50,471 bases of DNA from Acidobacteriota bacterium (GTDB lineage Bacteria > Acidobacteriota > Vicinamibacteria > Vicinamibacterales > UBA2999): the NCBI GenBank assembly GCA_022842985.1, contig JALHON010000003.1, positions 1 to 50,471 of the forward strand, in the 5' to 3' direction. This document shows, in pieces, positions 15,780-22,346 of the stretch (within the stretch, counting starts at the first letter, position 1; the number at the start of each line of letters is the position of its first letter). Below the pieces are notes generated by a model. It was not told where the DNA came from and searched no databases. It saw only the letters and a program-made list of their open reading frames with translations. A program made the position numbers and the translations under genes.

Positions 15780-16106
15780 ATGTCATCTCCCGAACAGAAG
15801 GCGCGCAAGAGCGCCGCGAAAGTGCGAATCCGCCTGGTCGAGGACATCCTGCGCCGGTGGGACCCCATTGGAGTCGGGCCGGGAACGATGGCGCCGGCCG
15901 ATGAGTACGACCGTTACGCTCCGCACATGGTCTCGATGGTAGAGGGCGGCTGCACAGTTGAGGAACTTGCGACGCACCTCGATGAACTCTCGACTACAAC
16001 CATTGGGGTCGGCTCGAATCCGAAGGCAAGCGCTTCATTTGCCGCACAGATCATCGAAGCGCTAAGGCCGTCTGGCGTATCGCTGGAGCGGGCGCGTGAG
16101 GAATAG
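15780..16106 (+). CDS. cassette 7: DUF1871-like small protein
   Basis: A 108-residue protein. The pattern IRLVEDILRRWDPIGVGPG, then DEYDRYAPHMVSMVEGGCTVEELATHLDEL and a late GVG, resembles the DUF1871/YugE type (WDPIGV...DEYD), often found in cassettes and phage regions; no function is known. The start is 8 bp after the core site. The likeness is by eye only. Confidence 0.7.
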   Translation: MSSPEQKARKSAAKVRIRLVEDILRRWDPIGVGPGTMAPADEYDRYAPHMVSMVEGGCTVEELATHLDELSTTTIGVGSNPKASASFAAQIIEALRPSGVSLERAREE

Positions 16107-16114
16107 GGTGCCAG

Positions 16115-16155
16115 GCCCAGACAACACCGCGCGCGGCCCAGCTCAACCGTTAGAC
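16115..16155 (+). other. attC7
   Basis: R' is GTTAGAC (16149-16155), a full GTTRRRY match. CAGACAAC upstream acts as an R''-like box, and a central GCGCGC stem is present. It is a compact site. Confidence 0.65.
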
Positions 16156-16172
16156 AGTATGAGGCCACGCGT

Positions 16173-16646
16173 ATGGCGCTGGTAACCGGTGGGCCAGAGT
16201 TCGACCTAGACTGGGATGACCGCACAAACGCGTGTCTCTTGCTCCTCCGCGAAGCGGCAGATCGGGTGGCTAAGGGCGGTGCCGGTGCGTTGCCGTCACA
16301 GGCGATCGTTGATGCGATTTTCTGGGCCCTAGCAACGCCCCTTCCGCCGTACCCCCTTCGGGCGGGCGAAGTGCGATTCCAGTCGAGATTCTTTGACAGC
16401 GACTGCGCGCCGAGACCCGCGGCGCACGACTCGTGCGCTCTGCTTCGGAACGGTAGCGCAAGGCCCAGGGACATTGAGGCGATTCGCGGCGTCGTCCAGA
16501 TCATTGAGTTATCGACACAGCAATGGGCAGAAGGGAACCCTGAAGAGCCGGACACGCGGAGCGTGTTCAGGCGTGTAATGCAGTTGTTGTGGTCAAGCCA
16601 CTTGGCCCGTAGACCTCCGGGCTTGGACTATCCGCATGGGCTGTAA
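16173..16646 (+). CDS. cassette 8: hypothetical protein
   Basis: A 157-residue mainly helical protein: TNACLLLLREAADRVAKGGAGALPSQAIVDAIFWAL, then a loop rich in Pro and Cys, then DIEAIRGVVQIIELSTQQW and SVFRRVMQLLWSS. There is no signal peptide or metal motif. The start ATG is 17 bp after the core site. I do not recognise the family. Confidence 0.65.
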   Translation: MALVTGGPEFDLDWDDRTNACLLLLREAADRVAKGGAGALPSQAIVDAIFWALATPLPPYPLRAGEVRFQSRFFDSDCAPRPAAHDSCALLRNGSARPRDIEAIRGVVQIIELSTQQWAEGNPEEPDTRSVFRRVMQLLWSSHLARRPPGLDYPHGL

Positions 16647-16744
16647 GCTGGCCAAGTTCACCAGCGCATGCAGCCTGCGGCCGGCAGCGCTGTGGCATCG
16701 TGCGGCTCATCCGACCGCTGCTGCTGATTGCGCGGTCGTTAGAT
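16647..16744 (+). other. attC8
   Basis: R' is GTTAGAT (16738-16744), a full consensus match. GCTGTGGCATC is at 16689-16699. The left limit is approximate. Confidence 0.65.
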
Positions 16745-16754
16745 TGACAGAGAC

Positions 16755-17341
16755 ATAAGCGACGATCCCTATTCAAAGCTTCGTCCCCAGCCGGCCACGC
16801 CACCGGAGGAGATCTGCGCGTGCACGCCGGGTGGTCCAATCGTGTTGCAGGTGCACTTGGCGCCCATTCCTCTGTCGTGCGCGTGCTGCAATCTCGAAGT
16901 GCCTCCAGAACGCATCGGGCTCGACCCGCCACTCGTTGAGGCCGTTGCATCGTGGCGCGCCTTGTACCAGGCGTTTGACACATTGTGGCTTGACTCAGGC
17001 GAGCACGAAGACTGGGCGGCGTCACACCTCCGCAACCCCAACAGTCCCGTTAACCTGCGGGGCTTGGCGCTCGTGCGCCGGCTCAACGAGCGCCGACGCA
17101 CTTTTTCTCTGGTGGTTCTGGCCTGCTGATGAGGGCGGTGAGGTTGCCGTGCCCACAGGGTGCCCTCGCTGCTCGCAGGCTCTTGAAACGCGTTTCTCAG
17201 GCGAACGACCGCAGGGCGGCAGCTTGCTCGTGTGCGACGCCTGCTCGATCGCGATAGCCGTCCAACCAACGGCTGCCGCCGACGGCGGTCAGACGCTGTG
17301 GCATCATGCGGGGCAGCAACCGCTGCGGCTGAACCGCGGGC
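16755..17341 (+). pseudogene. cassette 9: decayed DUF2310-like zinc-ribbon protein
   Basis: The frame from 16755 reads ISDDPYSKL and on to LSCACCNLEVPP, SWRALYQAFDTLWLDSGEHEDWA, NSPVNLRGLALVRRLNE. It then shifts by one base at a T run (about 17101-17105) into LWWFWPADEGGEVAVPTGCPRCSQAL and LLVCDACSIAI. This is the layout of DUF2310, Zn-ribbon proteins thought to bind nucleic acid. Three defects are visible: ATA where the ATG is expected (an internal GTG is at 16842), the frameshift, and loss of the stop in the attC so the frame runs into cassette 10. It is not likely to work as it stands. Confidence 0.75.
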
Positions 17342-17348
17342 GTGAGCC
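17260..17348 (+). other. attC9, degenerate core
   Basis: The R''-like box is GTCCAAC (17260-17266), GCTGTGGCATC is at 17295-17305 and the L' region is GCGGCTGAACC. R' is GTGAGCC (17342-17348) where the sister sites have GTTAGCC. The change at 17344 damages the crossover triplet. Confidence 0.7.
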
Positions 17349-17361
17349 CGACTCGACCAAC

Positions 17362-17757
17362 ATGGGGGACATCTACCAGGCCATTCGGGAAGCCGAGGAG
17401 CTGCTTCCGGGGCATGCCGCACCCGACGACGAGGATGATCCTCGCTGGGCGGCGATCATCAAGGTCTCGGAGTATCTCTGGGAGGAGACTGACCCCGAAC
17501 CGATCTGGGCCTTCGTCGTTCGGTGGTCAACCGACGCGGACGAAGATCTTCAGCAGGCGCTTGGCAAATGCGTTCTTGAGCACCTGTTGCAGCACTATTT
17601 CGCCGAATACTTCCCTCGAGTCGAGCATCAGGCGCGTCACGATGCCGGCTTCGCCCGCGTCTTCCGCGCGTCCAGCAAGTTTGGGCAATCCGAGGAGCCG
17701 GCAAACGCGGCCAGGTTCGACGCGCTCAAACGTGAGCTGGGGGACTTGGTATGGTGA
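17362..17757 (+). CDS. cassette 10: unknown protein, full-length paralogue of cassette 3
   Basis: A 131-residue acidic protein. It shares DPRWAAIIKVSEYLWEETDPEPIWAF and SKFGQSEEPANAARFDALKREL with the cassette-3 product, and carries an extra helix (DEDLQQALGKCVLEHLLQHYFAEYFP) that cassette 3 lacks. The family is unknown to me; the leading acidic and amphipathic character suggests a small soluble helical protein. The ATG at 17362 lies in the same frame as the decayed cassette 9, with no stop between, so a fused product is possible if cassette 9 is translated. Confidence 0.8.
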   Translation: MGDIYQAIREAEELLPGHAAPDDEDDPRWAAIIKVSEYLWEETDPEPIWAFVVRWSTDADEDLQQALGKCVLEHLLQHYFAEYFPRVEHQARHDAGFARVFRASSKFGQSEEPANAARFDALKRELGDLVW

Positions 17758-17784
17758 ATTGGGCGGGCTAACATCCAACTAGCC
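17758..17784 (+). other. attC10 remnant
   Basis: GGGCTAAC is followed after a few bases by ACTAGCC. These resemble R'' and R' boxes with the stem nearly absent. Probably a truncated site. Confidence 0.4.
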
Positions 17785-17793
17785 AGACAAAAA

Positions 17794-18375
17794 ATGCCAA
17801 ACGAACAACAGGCGTGGAAACGGCTGCTCAAGGCCTGTGAGTCCGGGCCAGCCTGCGCCGTTGAAGAGGCGCGGTGGCACGTCGAGGCGTTCCCGCGCAG
17901 TGTTCGCGCCTGGCTGTTGTTCGCCGACGTCTTGGCAGAGCTGGCTCTTTACTCAGAAGCTGCGGCCGCGATTCGACGGGCCGGACAGCTGTCGTCGGGC
18001 AAGGCCGCGGTTCGTGTCTGGATTCAGTGGGGCTTCCTCTACCGCGAGAAGCAGGATCTGCGCCGCGCCGAGCGTTGGTTTCGTCGGGCACTCTCGGCCG
18101 AGCGAAGCACGGCGCATCACATTCTCTTGGGTGCCACGCTCGCGAGGCAGGGCCGGCTCAGCGAGGCTCTCAGAGAGTACCGCTCTGCGATCCTTCGGCG
18201 CACGCCGGGCGAAGCGGTTGATGAGGCGCACCTAAATGCGGCGTTGGTGCTCCGAGCACTGGGCCGCTATCGACAGGCGCGAGTCCACCTCGTTAAGGCA
18301 CTGTCGCTAGATCCGAACTACGCGTTGGCTAGACGCACCATGACCGACATCGACCGCGTGTTGGCGCGATCATGA
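17794..18375 (+). CDS. cassette 11 (probable): TPR-repeat protein
   Basis: A 193-residue cytoplasmic protein built of tetratricopeptide repeats, which bind other proteins. About four to five repeats are visible: RAWLLFADVLAELALYSEAAAAIRRAGQL, VRVWIQWGFLYREKQDLRRAERWFRRALSA, HHILLGATLARQGRLSEALREYRSAILR and LNAALVLRALGRYRQARVHLVKALSLDPNYALA. There is no signal peptide. It starts 9 bp after the degenerate attC10. Partner unknown. Confidence 0.85.
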   Translation: MPNEQQAWKRLLKACESGPACAVEEARWHVEAFPRSVRAWLLFADVLAELALYSEAAAAIRRAGQLSSGKAAVRVWIQWGFLYREKQDLRRAERWFRRALSAERSTAHHILLGATLARQGRLSEALREYRSAILRRTPGEAVDEAHLNAALVLRALGRYRQARVHLVKALSLDPNYALARRTMTDIDRVLARS

Positions 18376-18470
18376 CAGGCTGTCTGAGTTCAAGCCCGAA
18401 CTGCAACACTGACGTCGTCCCGGTCCCCTGGCGGGCGCCGCTGGGCGCAAGATTGGTCTTCGGAGGCAAC

Positions 18471-18725
18471 ATGCCACTTCCAGACGGCCTCGATCACGAC
18501 AAACTCGCGGAGGCCGCCCTGGCGATTCTCGCGCTCACCGCATTCAGCAGCAGACACGAATCGCGCGCGTGGAAGGGGCTGGACTGGGACGTCCTGGACC
18601 TTCTGTACCGGCGGGGATGGATCGAAGATCCGGTGGGCAAAGCCAGGTCCGTGGTGCTGACCGAGGCCGGCGAACGCCTTGCGCCTGCCCTTATGGCGCG
18701 CCACTTTTCGAAGGCTCGGCCATGA
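18471..18725 (+). CDS. DUF6429-like small protein
   Basis: An 84-residue protein: DHDKLAEAALAILALTAF, then SRAWKGLDWDVLDLLYRRGWIEDPVGKARSVVLTEAGERLA. The RAWKG-DWD-LH-G-I-DP-GKA-SV-LT-G pattern is that of DUF6429, small winged-helix-like proteins of unknown role. The start ATG has GGAGG six bases upstream, a better ribosome binding site than the cassettes have. A GCTGGGC box at about 18441-18447 may be the boundary of a last cassette. Confidence 0.75.
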   Translation: MPLPDGLDHDKLAEAALAILALTAFSSRHESRAWKGLDWDVLDLLYRRGWIEDPVGKARSVVLTEAGERLAPALMARHFSKARP

Positions 18726-18974
18726 CTGCGACCGCTCGGACGTCGTCACCCGCCGCGCATGGTAGTGCTGCGAGCGACGCGGAAGCTGCTGGCGAGCCTG
18801 CCGGTCACCACACCCGAGCTGCTGCGCGCCAAGTGGTAGGTCAATCGATCTTGAAAGAATCTTGAAACTTTGTCCCCGAAACCACCCACTTGAAACTTTG
18901 TCCACCGGAAGGTCGATCCCGTAAACCATTGAGAACACTAGATCTTCCGAGACCGTCCGACCCGCCATGACCCT
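18726..18974. other. right end of island, non-coding
   Basis: No gene is seen. It contains the right copy of the 27-bp end repeat and a second copy of its last 15 bases, plausible recombinase or accessory-factor binding sites. Confidence 0.55.
18846..18903 (+). repeat. right-end repeats (27-bp copy plus 15-bp copy)
   Basis: 18846-18872 matches 5840-5866 at 26 of 27 bases. The segment CTTGAAACTTTGTCC occurs at 18861-18875 and again at 18889-18903, 28 bp apart. Confidence 0.7.
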
Positions 18975-19018
18975 CTCTGGACGTGGTTATCGGGGTTCGA
19001 ATCCCTGCGTCCCAGCCA
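18975..19018 (+). repeat. attR: 44-bp copy of the tRNA-Gln 3' half
   Basis: Identical to 5714-5757. There is no tRNA 5' half, so it is not a functional tRNA. It marks the right end of the island. Confidence 0.95.
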
Positions 19019-19229
19019 GACTTCGCTCGGCTTCGCCGAGCTTCGTCTAGGGCGCCTTTGGCGCCCAAGCCAAGCGAGAATCCGACGGGCGAAGTCTGTC
19101 TCGCCGAAGCGATGCCTCGCCGAAGCGGCGGCGGGCGCGAAGGCGGGCGCACCTGCGCCGATACGGCGTCACAATTCGGCCGAATCTCGCGAACGTCCGT
19201 CATGGCCCGGAACCTGCGCTACCGAGCGC
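19019..19229. terminator. hairpin-rich region once downstream of tRNA-Gln
   Basis: Two hairpins (CTCGG-CTTCG-CCGAG at 19026-19040; GGGCGCC-TTT-GGCGCCC at 19050-19066) would have followed the tRNA before the island entered, probably as its terminator. A repeat also found near 39945 lies at about 19112-19150. No gene is seen. Confidence 0.5.
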
Positions 19230-19415
19230 ATGGACTCACGACGGTTCGTCTACATCCTGCGGAGCGATCCACAACCCGATCGCCACTACGTCGGCCTCAC
19301 GAGTGACGTGACGCGACGTCTCGTCTGGCACAACTCGGCGCCGTCCGGCGTCACCGTCCACCATCGGCCGTGGTCAGTTGTCGTCGCGCTCGAGTTTGCA
19401 GACCGCCTGGCCGTG
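19230..19415 (+). pseudogene. truncated GIY-YIG nuclease
   Basis: The first 60 residues match small GIY-YIG (UvrC N-terminal-like) nucleases: FVYILRSDPQPDRHYVGLTSDVTRRLVWHN, then HHRPWSVVVALEFAD. After about 19415 the similarity ends, and the expected conserved C-terminus (the FExYLKSGSG-type block) is missing. The frame continues without homology to 19748 and overlaps the next gene. Broken copy; probably inactive. Confidence 0.7.
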
Positions 19416-19548
19416 CTCGCATTGGCCATCGGCGGGGTCGGAGCCGCCGGGGCACAGGCGCAGATGCGCGTGGGTCAGGGCCGTGCTACTCTGCGCCGCG
19501 CGTCGCCCCCTCGCAGTGCCGGCTTCCTCTGCCCACGGAGTCCTGACC

Positions 19549-20076
19549 ATGACCCGCATCGCAGTCTCGCTGGCTCTCGCGGCACTCGTCGCTGGCGCCG
19601 GGCCGGCCCTCGCGCAGGCTCCGTCGGCCGACGAAGCCGCCATCCTGGGCGTGATCGACCAGTTCATGCACGCGGTGACGTCGGGCGACCCCGCCGCGAT
19701 GGCGCGCATCCGGCTGGAGGGCACCACGACGACCATCGAACGTCCTGAGCCGGCGGGCGGCACCGTGGTGCAGCGCCGGCCGTTCCCCACGGGCACGCCT
19801 GCCGCCACGAGTGCGGCGCCGTCATCGGCGCCGGCCAGCGCCGTTCGCGAGCGCTACTGGGACCCGGTCGTCCACGTGCGTGGCCGCCTGGCCGTGGTGT
19901 GGACGCCGTACGAGTTCTGGCGCGACGGCAAGACCAGCCACTGCGGCGTCGACGTGTTCGAGCTCACGAAGCAGACCGGCGCCTGGAAGATCGGCAACGT
20001 GATGTACACGGTCGAGCCCGACGCCTGCCCGGCCATGCGACCGAAGGATCCGGGCCGGGTCCGTCCGGCGCCGTGA
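19549..20076 (+). CDS. secreted NTF2/SnoaL-like protein
   Basis: A 175-residue exported protein. The signal peptide MTRIAVSLALAALVAGAGPALAQA is followed by a DUF4440-type fold: AAILGVIDQFMHAVTSGDPAAMARI, an insert rich in Ala and Ser (residues 80-98), then WDPVVHVRGRLAVVWTPYEFWRDGKTSHCGVDVFELTKQTGAWKIGNVMYTVEP. Such proteins bind small ligands or act as isomerases; no catalytic set is clear. GGAG lies about 10 bases before the ATG. It is followed by the nuclease gene after 50 bp. Confidence 0.82.
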   Translation: MTRIAVSLALAALVAGAGPALAQAPSADEAAILGVIDQFMHAVTSGDPAAMARIRLEGTTTTIERPEPAGGTVVQRRPFPTGTPAATSAAPSSAPASAVRERYWDPVVHVRGRLAVVWTPYEFWRDGKTSHCGVDVFELTKQTGAWKIGNVMYTVEPDACPAMRPKDPGRVRPAP

Positions 20077-20114
20077 CGTTGGTCCCGGATACCCAGTCCC
20101 TGGCCCGAGGGCAT

Positions 20115-20120
20115 TACACT
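20115..20120 (+). promoter_or_regulatory. -10 box directly before nuclease gene
   Basis: TACACT lies 6 nt before the ATG at 20127, which would give a leaderless mRNA. Confidence 0.4.
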
Positions 20121-20126
20121 GCGCGG

Positions 20127-22022
20127 ATGGTCCGCCTGCTGCTGAGGCTCAGGTCGACGCCACGCCGTCTGGCTGCCGCCGGTGCCGTCTGCCTCATGGC
20201 CGCGCTGTTGTCAGCGGGCCGCGACGAGCTGCGCGCGCAGAGTCGCGCGCTCGTCATCAGCGAGATTCAGGGCGACGGGCCGCGGTCGCGCTACGAGGGT
20301 GCGACCGTGACGACAACCGGCGTAGTCACCGGCCGGAAGTCGAACGGCGTCTTCATCCAGACGCCCGCCGGCGCCGACGACGGCAATCCGGCGACGTCGG
20401 AAGGGCTGTTCGTCTTCACCATCACGGCGCCAGCGGCGACGCTCACGGCCGGCACCGTGGTGGAGGTGTCGGGCCGCGTCGTCGAGTTCGTGCCGGCCGC
20501 CGATCCCTCGAGCCCGCCGCTGACCGAGCTTGTCGAGCCGACGTTCTCCGTGCGCGGTGCGGGGCTGTCGCTGCCCGCCGCGATCGAGATCGGGCCAGGC
20601 ACCGTGGCCGCCTCGCCCTCCGGCATCCATCCGCTCGAACGGCTCGAAGGCATGCGCGTGCGCGTGGCCTCGCTCACCACCGTGAGCGGCACGCTCGGGT
20701 CGGTCAACGAAGCCAACGCGACCGGCGCCTCGAATGGCGTGTTCTACGGTGTGGTGGCCGGGGCGCCACGGCCGTTCCGCCAGCCCGGGATCGTCGCCGG
20801 CGATCCCCTGCCGGCCGACGCGCCGTGCTGCGTGCCGCGTTACGCGCCTCCCGTCGGCCTGCTGCGCGTCGACAGCGACGGCCAGCCGGGCGCCCCGGCC
20901 CTCAACCTCGCCACCGACGCCCGTGTGCAACAGCTCGTCGGGCCGCTCGACTTCGGCATCCGTGCCTACACGATCCTGCCCGACCCCTCGTCGCCGCCAC
21001 TGGTCGCGCCGGCGCCCGACCTGCCGCTCATCCGCGAGGCCGGCGCGGACGAGTTCGCGGTGGCGTCGTTCAACCTGCAGCGCTTCTTCGACACCACCGA
21101 CGATCCGGGTGTCGGTGACGCGGTGCTCACGGCGGCGGCCTACGAGACGCGGCTCCGCAAGGCGTCGCTCTACGTCCGCCGGCTGATGCGTCTGCCGCAC
21201 ATCATCGGCGTGCAGGAAGTGGAGAACCTGGCGACGCTGCAGGCACTGGCCGCCCGCCTCAACCGCGACGCCCGCGAGGCCCGCGAGCTCAAGACGCGCT
21301 ACGAGGCCTATCTCGAAGAGGGCAACGACCCGGGGGGCATCGACGTCGGCCTGCTGGTCGATCGGGCGCGCGTCGAGGTGCTGCAGGTGGTGCAGGAAGG
21401 GCGCGGCGAGCAGTTCCGGGCGCCCAGCGGGCAACTCGACGTCGTGCACGACCGTCCGCCGCTCATCATGCAGGCGCGCGTCACGTGGCCGGCAGTGTCG
21501 TCGCGGCCGCTGACCGTCGTGGTCGCCCACATGCGGTCGCTCATCGACATCGACTCGCCGACCAGCGGCGCCCGCGTGCGCGCGAAACGCGCGGCTCAAG
21601 CCGAGTCGCTGGCCCTGATGGTCGATCGGCGGCTGTCGTCGGATACTGCAGCGCCGCTCGTCGTCATCGGCGACATGAACGCGTTCGAGTTCAGCGACGG
21701 CTACGTCGATGTCGTCGGCACCGTCGGCGGTCACCCCGCGCCTCGCGAGCAGGTCGTGCAGCCGACGCGGGACCTGTTGACGCCCGACCTCATCAACCTG
21801 GTCGACGGCGTGCCGGCGGCTGACCGCTACTCGTACGTATTCGATGGCGTGGCGCAGACGCTCGACCACATGCTCGTCTCGCCAGGGCTGCTCACTGCGG
21901 TCACGGGGTTCGGGCACGTGCGCGGCAACGCCGATGCCCCAGAGGTCTGGCGGTCGGATGCCACGCGTCCCGAGCGCATCTCCGACCACGATCCCGCGCT
22001 GGTCTACCTGCGCGTGCGCTAG
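20127..22022 (+). CDS. secreted endonuclease/exonuclease/phosphatase family protein
   Basis: A 631-residue exported protein of the ExeM/NucH type. The signal segment (residues 10-35) is followed by an OB-fold-like region (ALVISEIQGDGPRSRYEGATVTTTGVVTGRKSNGVFIQTP) and a C-terminal EEP domain: FNLQRFFDTTDD, GVQEVEN with the metal-binding Glu, GDMNAFEFSDGY and the final SDHDPALVY with catalytic Asp and His. It probably degrades extracellular DNA or sugar-phosphate substrates. No lipoprotein or PEP-CTERM tail is present. Confidence 0.9.
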   Translation: MVRLLLRLRSTPRRLAAAGAVCLMAALLSAGRDELRAQSRALVISEIQGDGPRSRYEGATVTTTGVVTGRKSNGVFIQTPAGADDGNPATSEGLFVFTITAPAATLTAGTVVEVSGRVVEFVPAADPSSPPLTELVEPTFSVRGAGLSLPAAIEIGPGTVAASPSGIHPLERLEGMRVRVASLTTVSGTLGSVNEANATGASNGVFYGVVAGAPRPFRQPGIVAGDPLPADAPCCVPRYAPPVGLLRVDSDGQPGAPALNLATDARVQQLVGPLDFGIRAYTILPDPSSPPLVAPAPDLPLIREAGADEFAVASFNLQRFFDTTDDPGVGDAVLTAAAYETRLRKASLYVRRLMRLPHIIGVQEVENLATLQALAARLNRDAREARELKTRYEAYLEEGNDPGGIDVGLLVDRARVEVLQVVQEGRGEQFRAPSGQLDVVHDRPPLIMQARVTWPAVSSRPLTVVVAHMRSLIDIDSPTSGARVRAKRAAQAESLALMVDRRLSSDTAAPLVVIGDMNAFEFSDGYVDVVGTVGGHPAPREQVVQPTRDLLTPDLINLVDGVPAADRYSYVFDGVAQTLDHMLVSPGLLTAVTGFGHVRGNADAPEVWRSDATRPERISDHDPALVYLRVR

Positions 22023-22039
22023 TCGCCGCCTGCGGGCGC

Positions 22040-22288
22040 CGGATGCGGCCGACGGGCGCGATATCCACAACCGGGGTCACGGGACATATCTGTTCCGGCG
22101 CATCAACGGAACCTGGAAGGTCGTGCACACGCAGTCTGCCAGCTCGCCGGTCAAGGCGAGCTGAGGATCTCCGGCTGCCCTGGGACGCCGCGATCTGGCT
22201 GCGGCTCCAGGCCAGGTGGGACCTGTGGCATGCGGTGCAGGCGCGAGGGAAATCGAGGCTTTCGTTTTGGGTCTCGTGTGACGCATGA
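22040..22288 (+). pseudogene. two gene 3' remnants: SnoaL-like end and HigA-like end
   Basis: One frame ending at 22164 gives HNRGHGTYLFRRINGTWKVVH, the end of a SnoaL/DUF4440-type protein. Another frame from about 22165 gives WDAAIWLRLQARWDLWHAVQ, close to the end of the island HigA (WDAEIWLSLQAKWDLWHA). Neither has an N-terminal part. They fill the 324-bp gap between the nuclease and the ABC operon and look like scars of lost genes. Confidence 0.6.
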
Positions 22289-22346
22289 TGACCACTCACT
22301 GGCGGGCAAGTGCCACCGTGCGGCGCCGCCCCGCCCAGCCGGAACG

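Larger units (their letters stand above)
10885..18725. mobile_element. integron: intI, attI-like site and cassette array
   Basis: Canonical layout: a minus-strand IntI, an attI-like site at 12524-12547, then plus-strand single-gene cassettes. R'-type core sites (GTTRRRY or near) lie at 12541, 13046, 13540, 13968, 14456, 15214, 15765, 16149, 16738, 17342 and, poorly, 17778. Cassettes are 0.4-0.8 kb, each with one gene starting 12-40 bp (one case about 100 bp) after the core site and followed by an attC-like region. Gene products are almost all of unknown function. No resistance cassette is recognised. The right limit is uncertain; the TPR and DUF6429 genes may or may not be cassettes. Confidence 0.88.
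5714..19018. mobile_element. integrative genomic island in tRNA-Gln
   Basis: A 13.3 kb element (13,261 bp when circularised) bounded by 44-bp direct repeats of the tRNA-Gln 3' half. It carries, in order, a tyrosine integrase next to the tRNA, an AlpA/Xis-like protein, higBA, two DNA-processing-like genes and an integron with its cassette array. No relaxase, coupling protein or type IV secretion gene is visible, so it is at most mobilisable, or a reduced descendant of a larger element. The left copy keeps the intact tRNA; the right copy is only the 3' fragment. Confidence 0.93.

Noticed and set aside
13000-17305. CRISPR-like repeats (GCTGTGGCATC)
   Set aside because: Spacing is irregular (hundreds to thousands of bases), genes lie between, and the repeats end in integron core sites.
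18846-18903. End of an insertion sequence
   Set aside because: No transposase gene or terminal inverted repeat nearby; the same motif is at the left island end, so a recombinase site fits better.
18390-18968. Minus-strand frame at the right island end
   Set aside because: Antisense to the DUF6429 gene with shadow-type composition and no recognisable domain.
18975-19018. Second tRNA-Gln gene
   Set aside because: Only the 3' half from the anticodon loop is present; no acceptor 5' strand or D arm. It is the right att repeat.
19230-19748. Intact GIY-YIG gene of 172 residues
   Set aside because: Homology stops near residue 62 and the conserved C-terminus is missing; the rest overlaps the next gene's upstream region.
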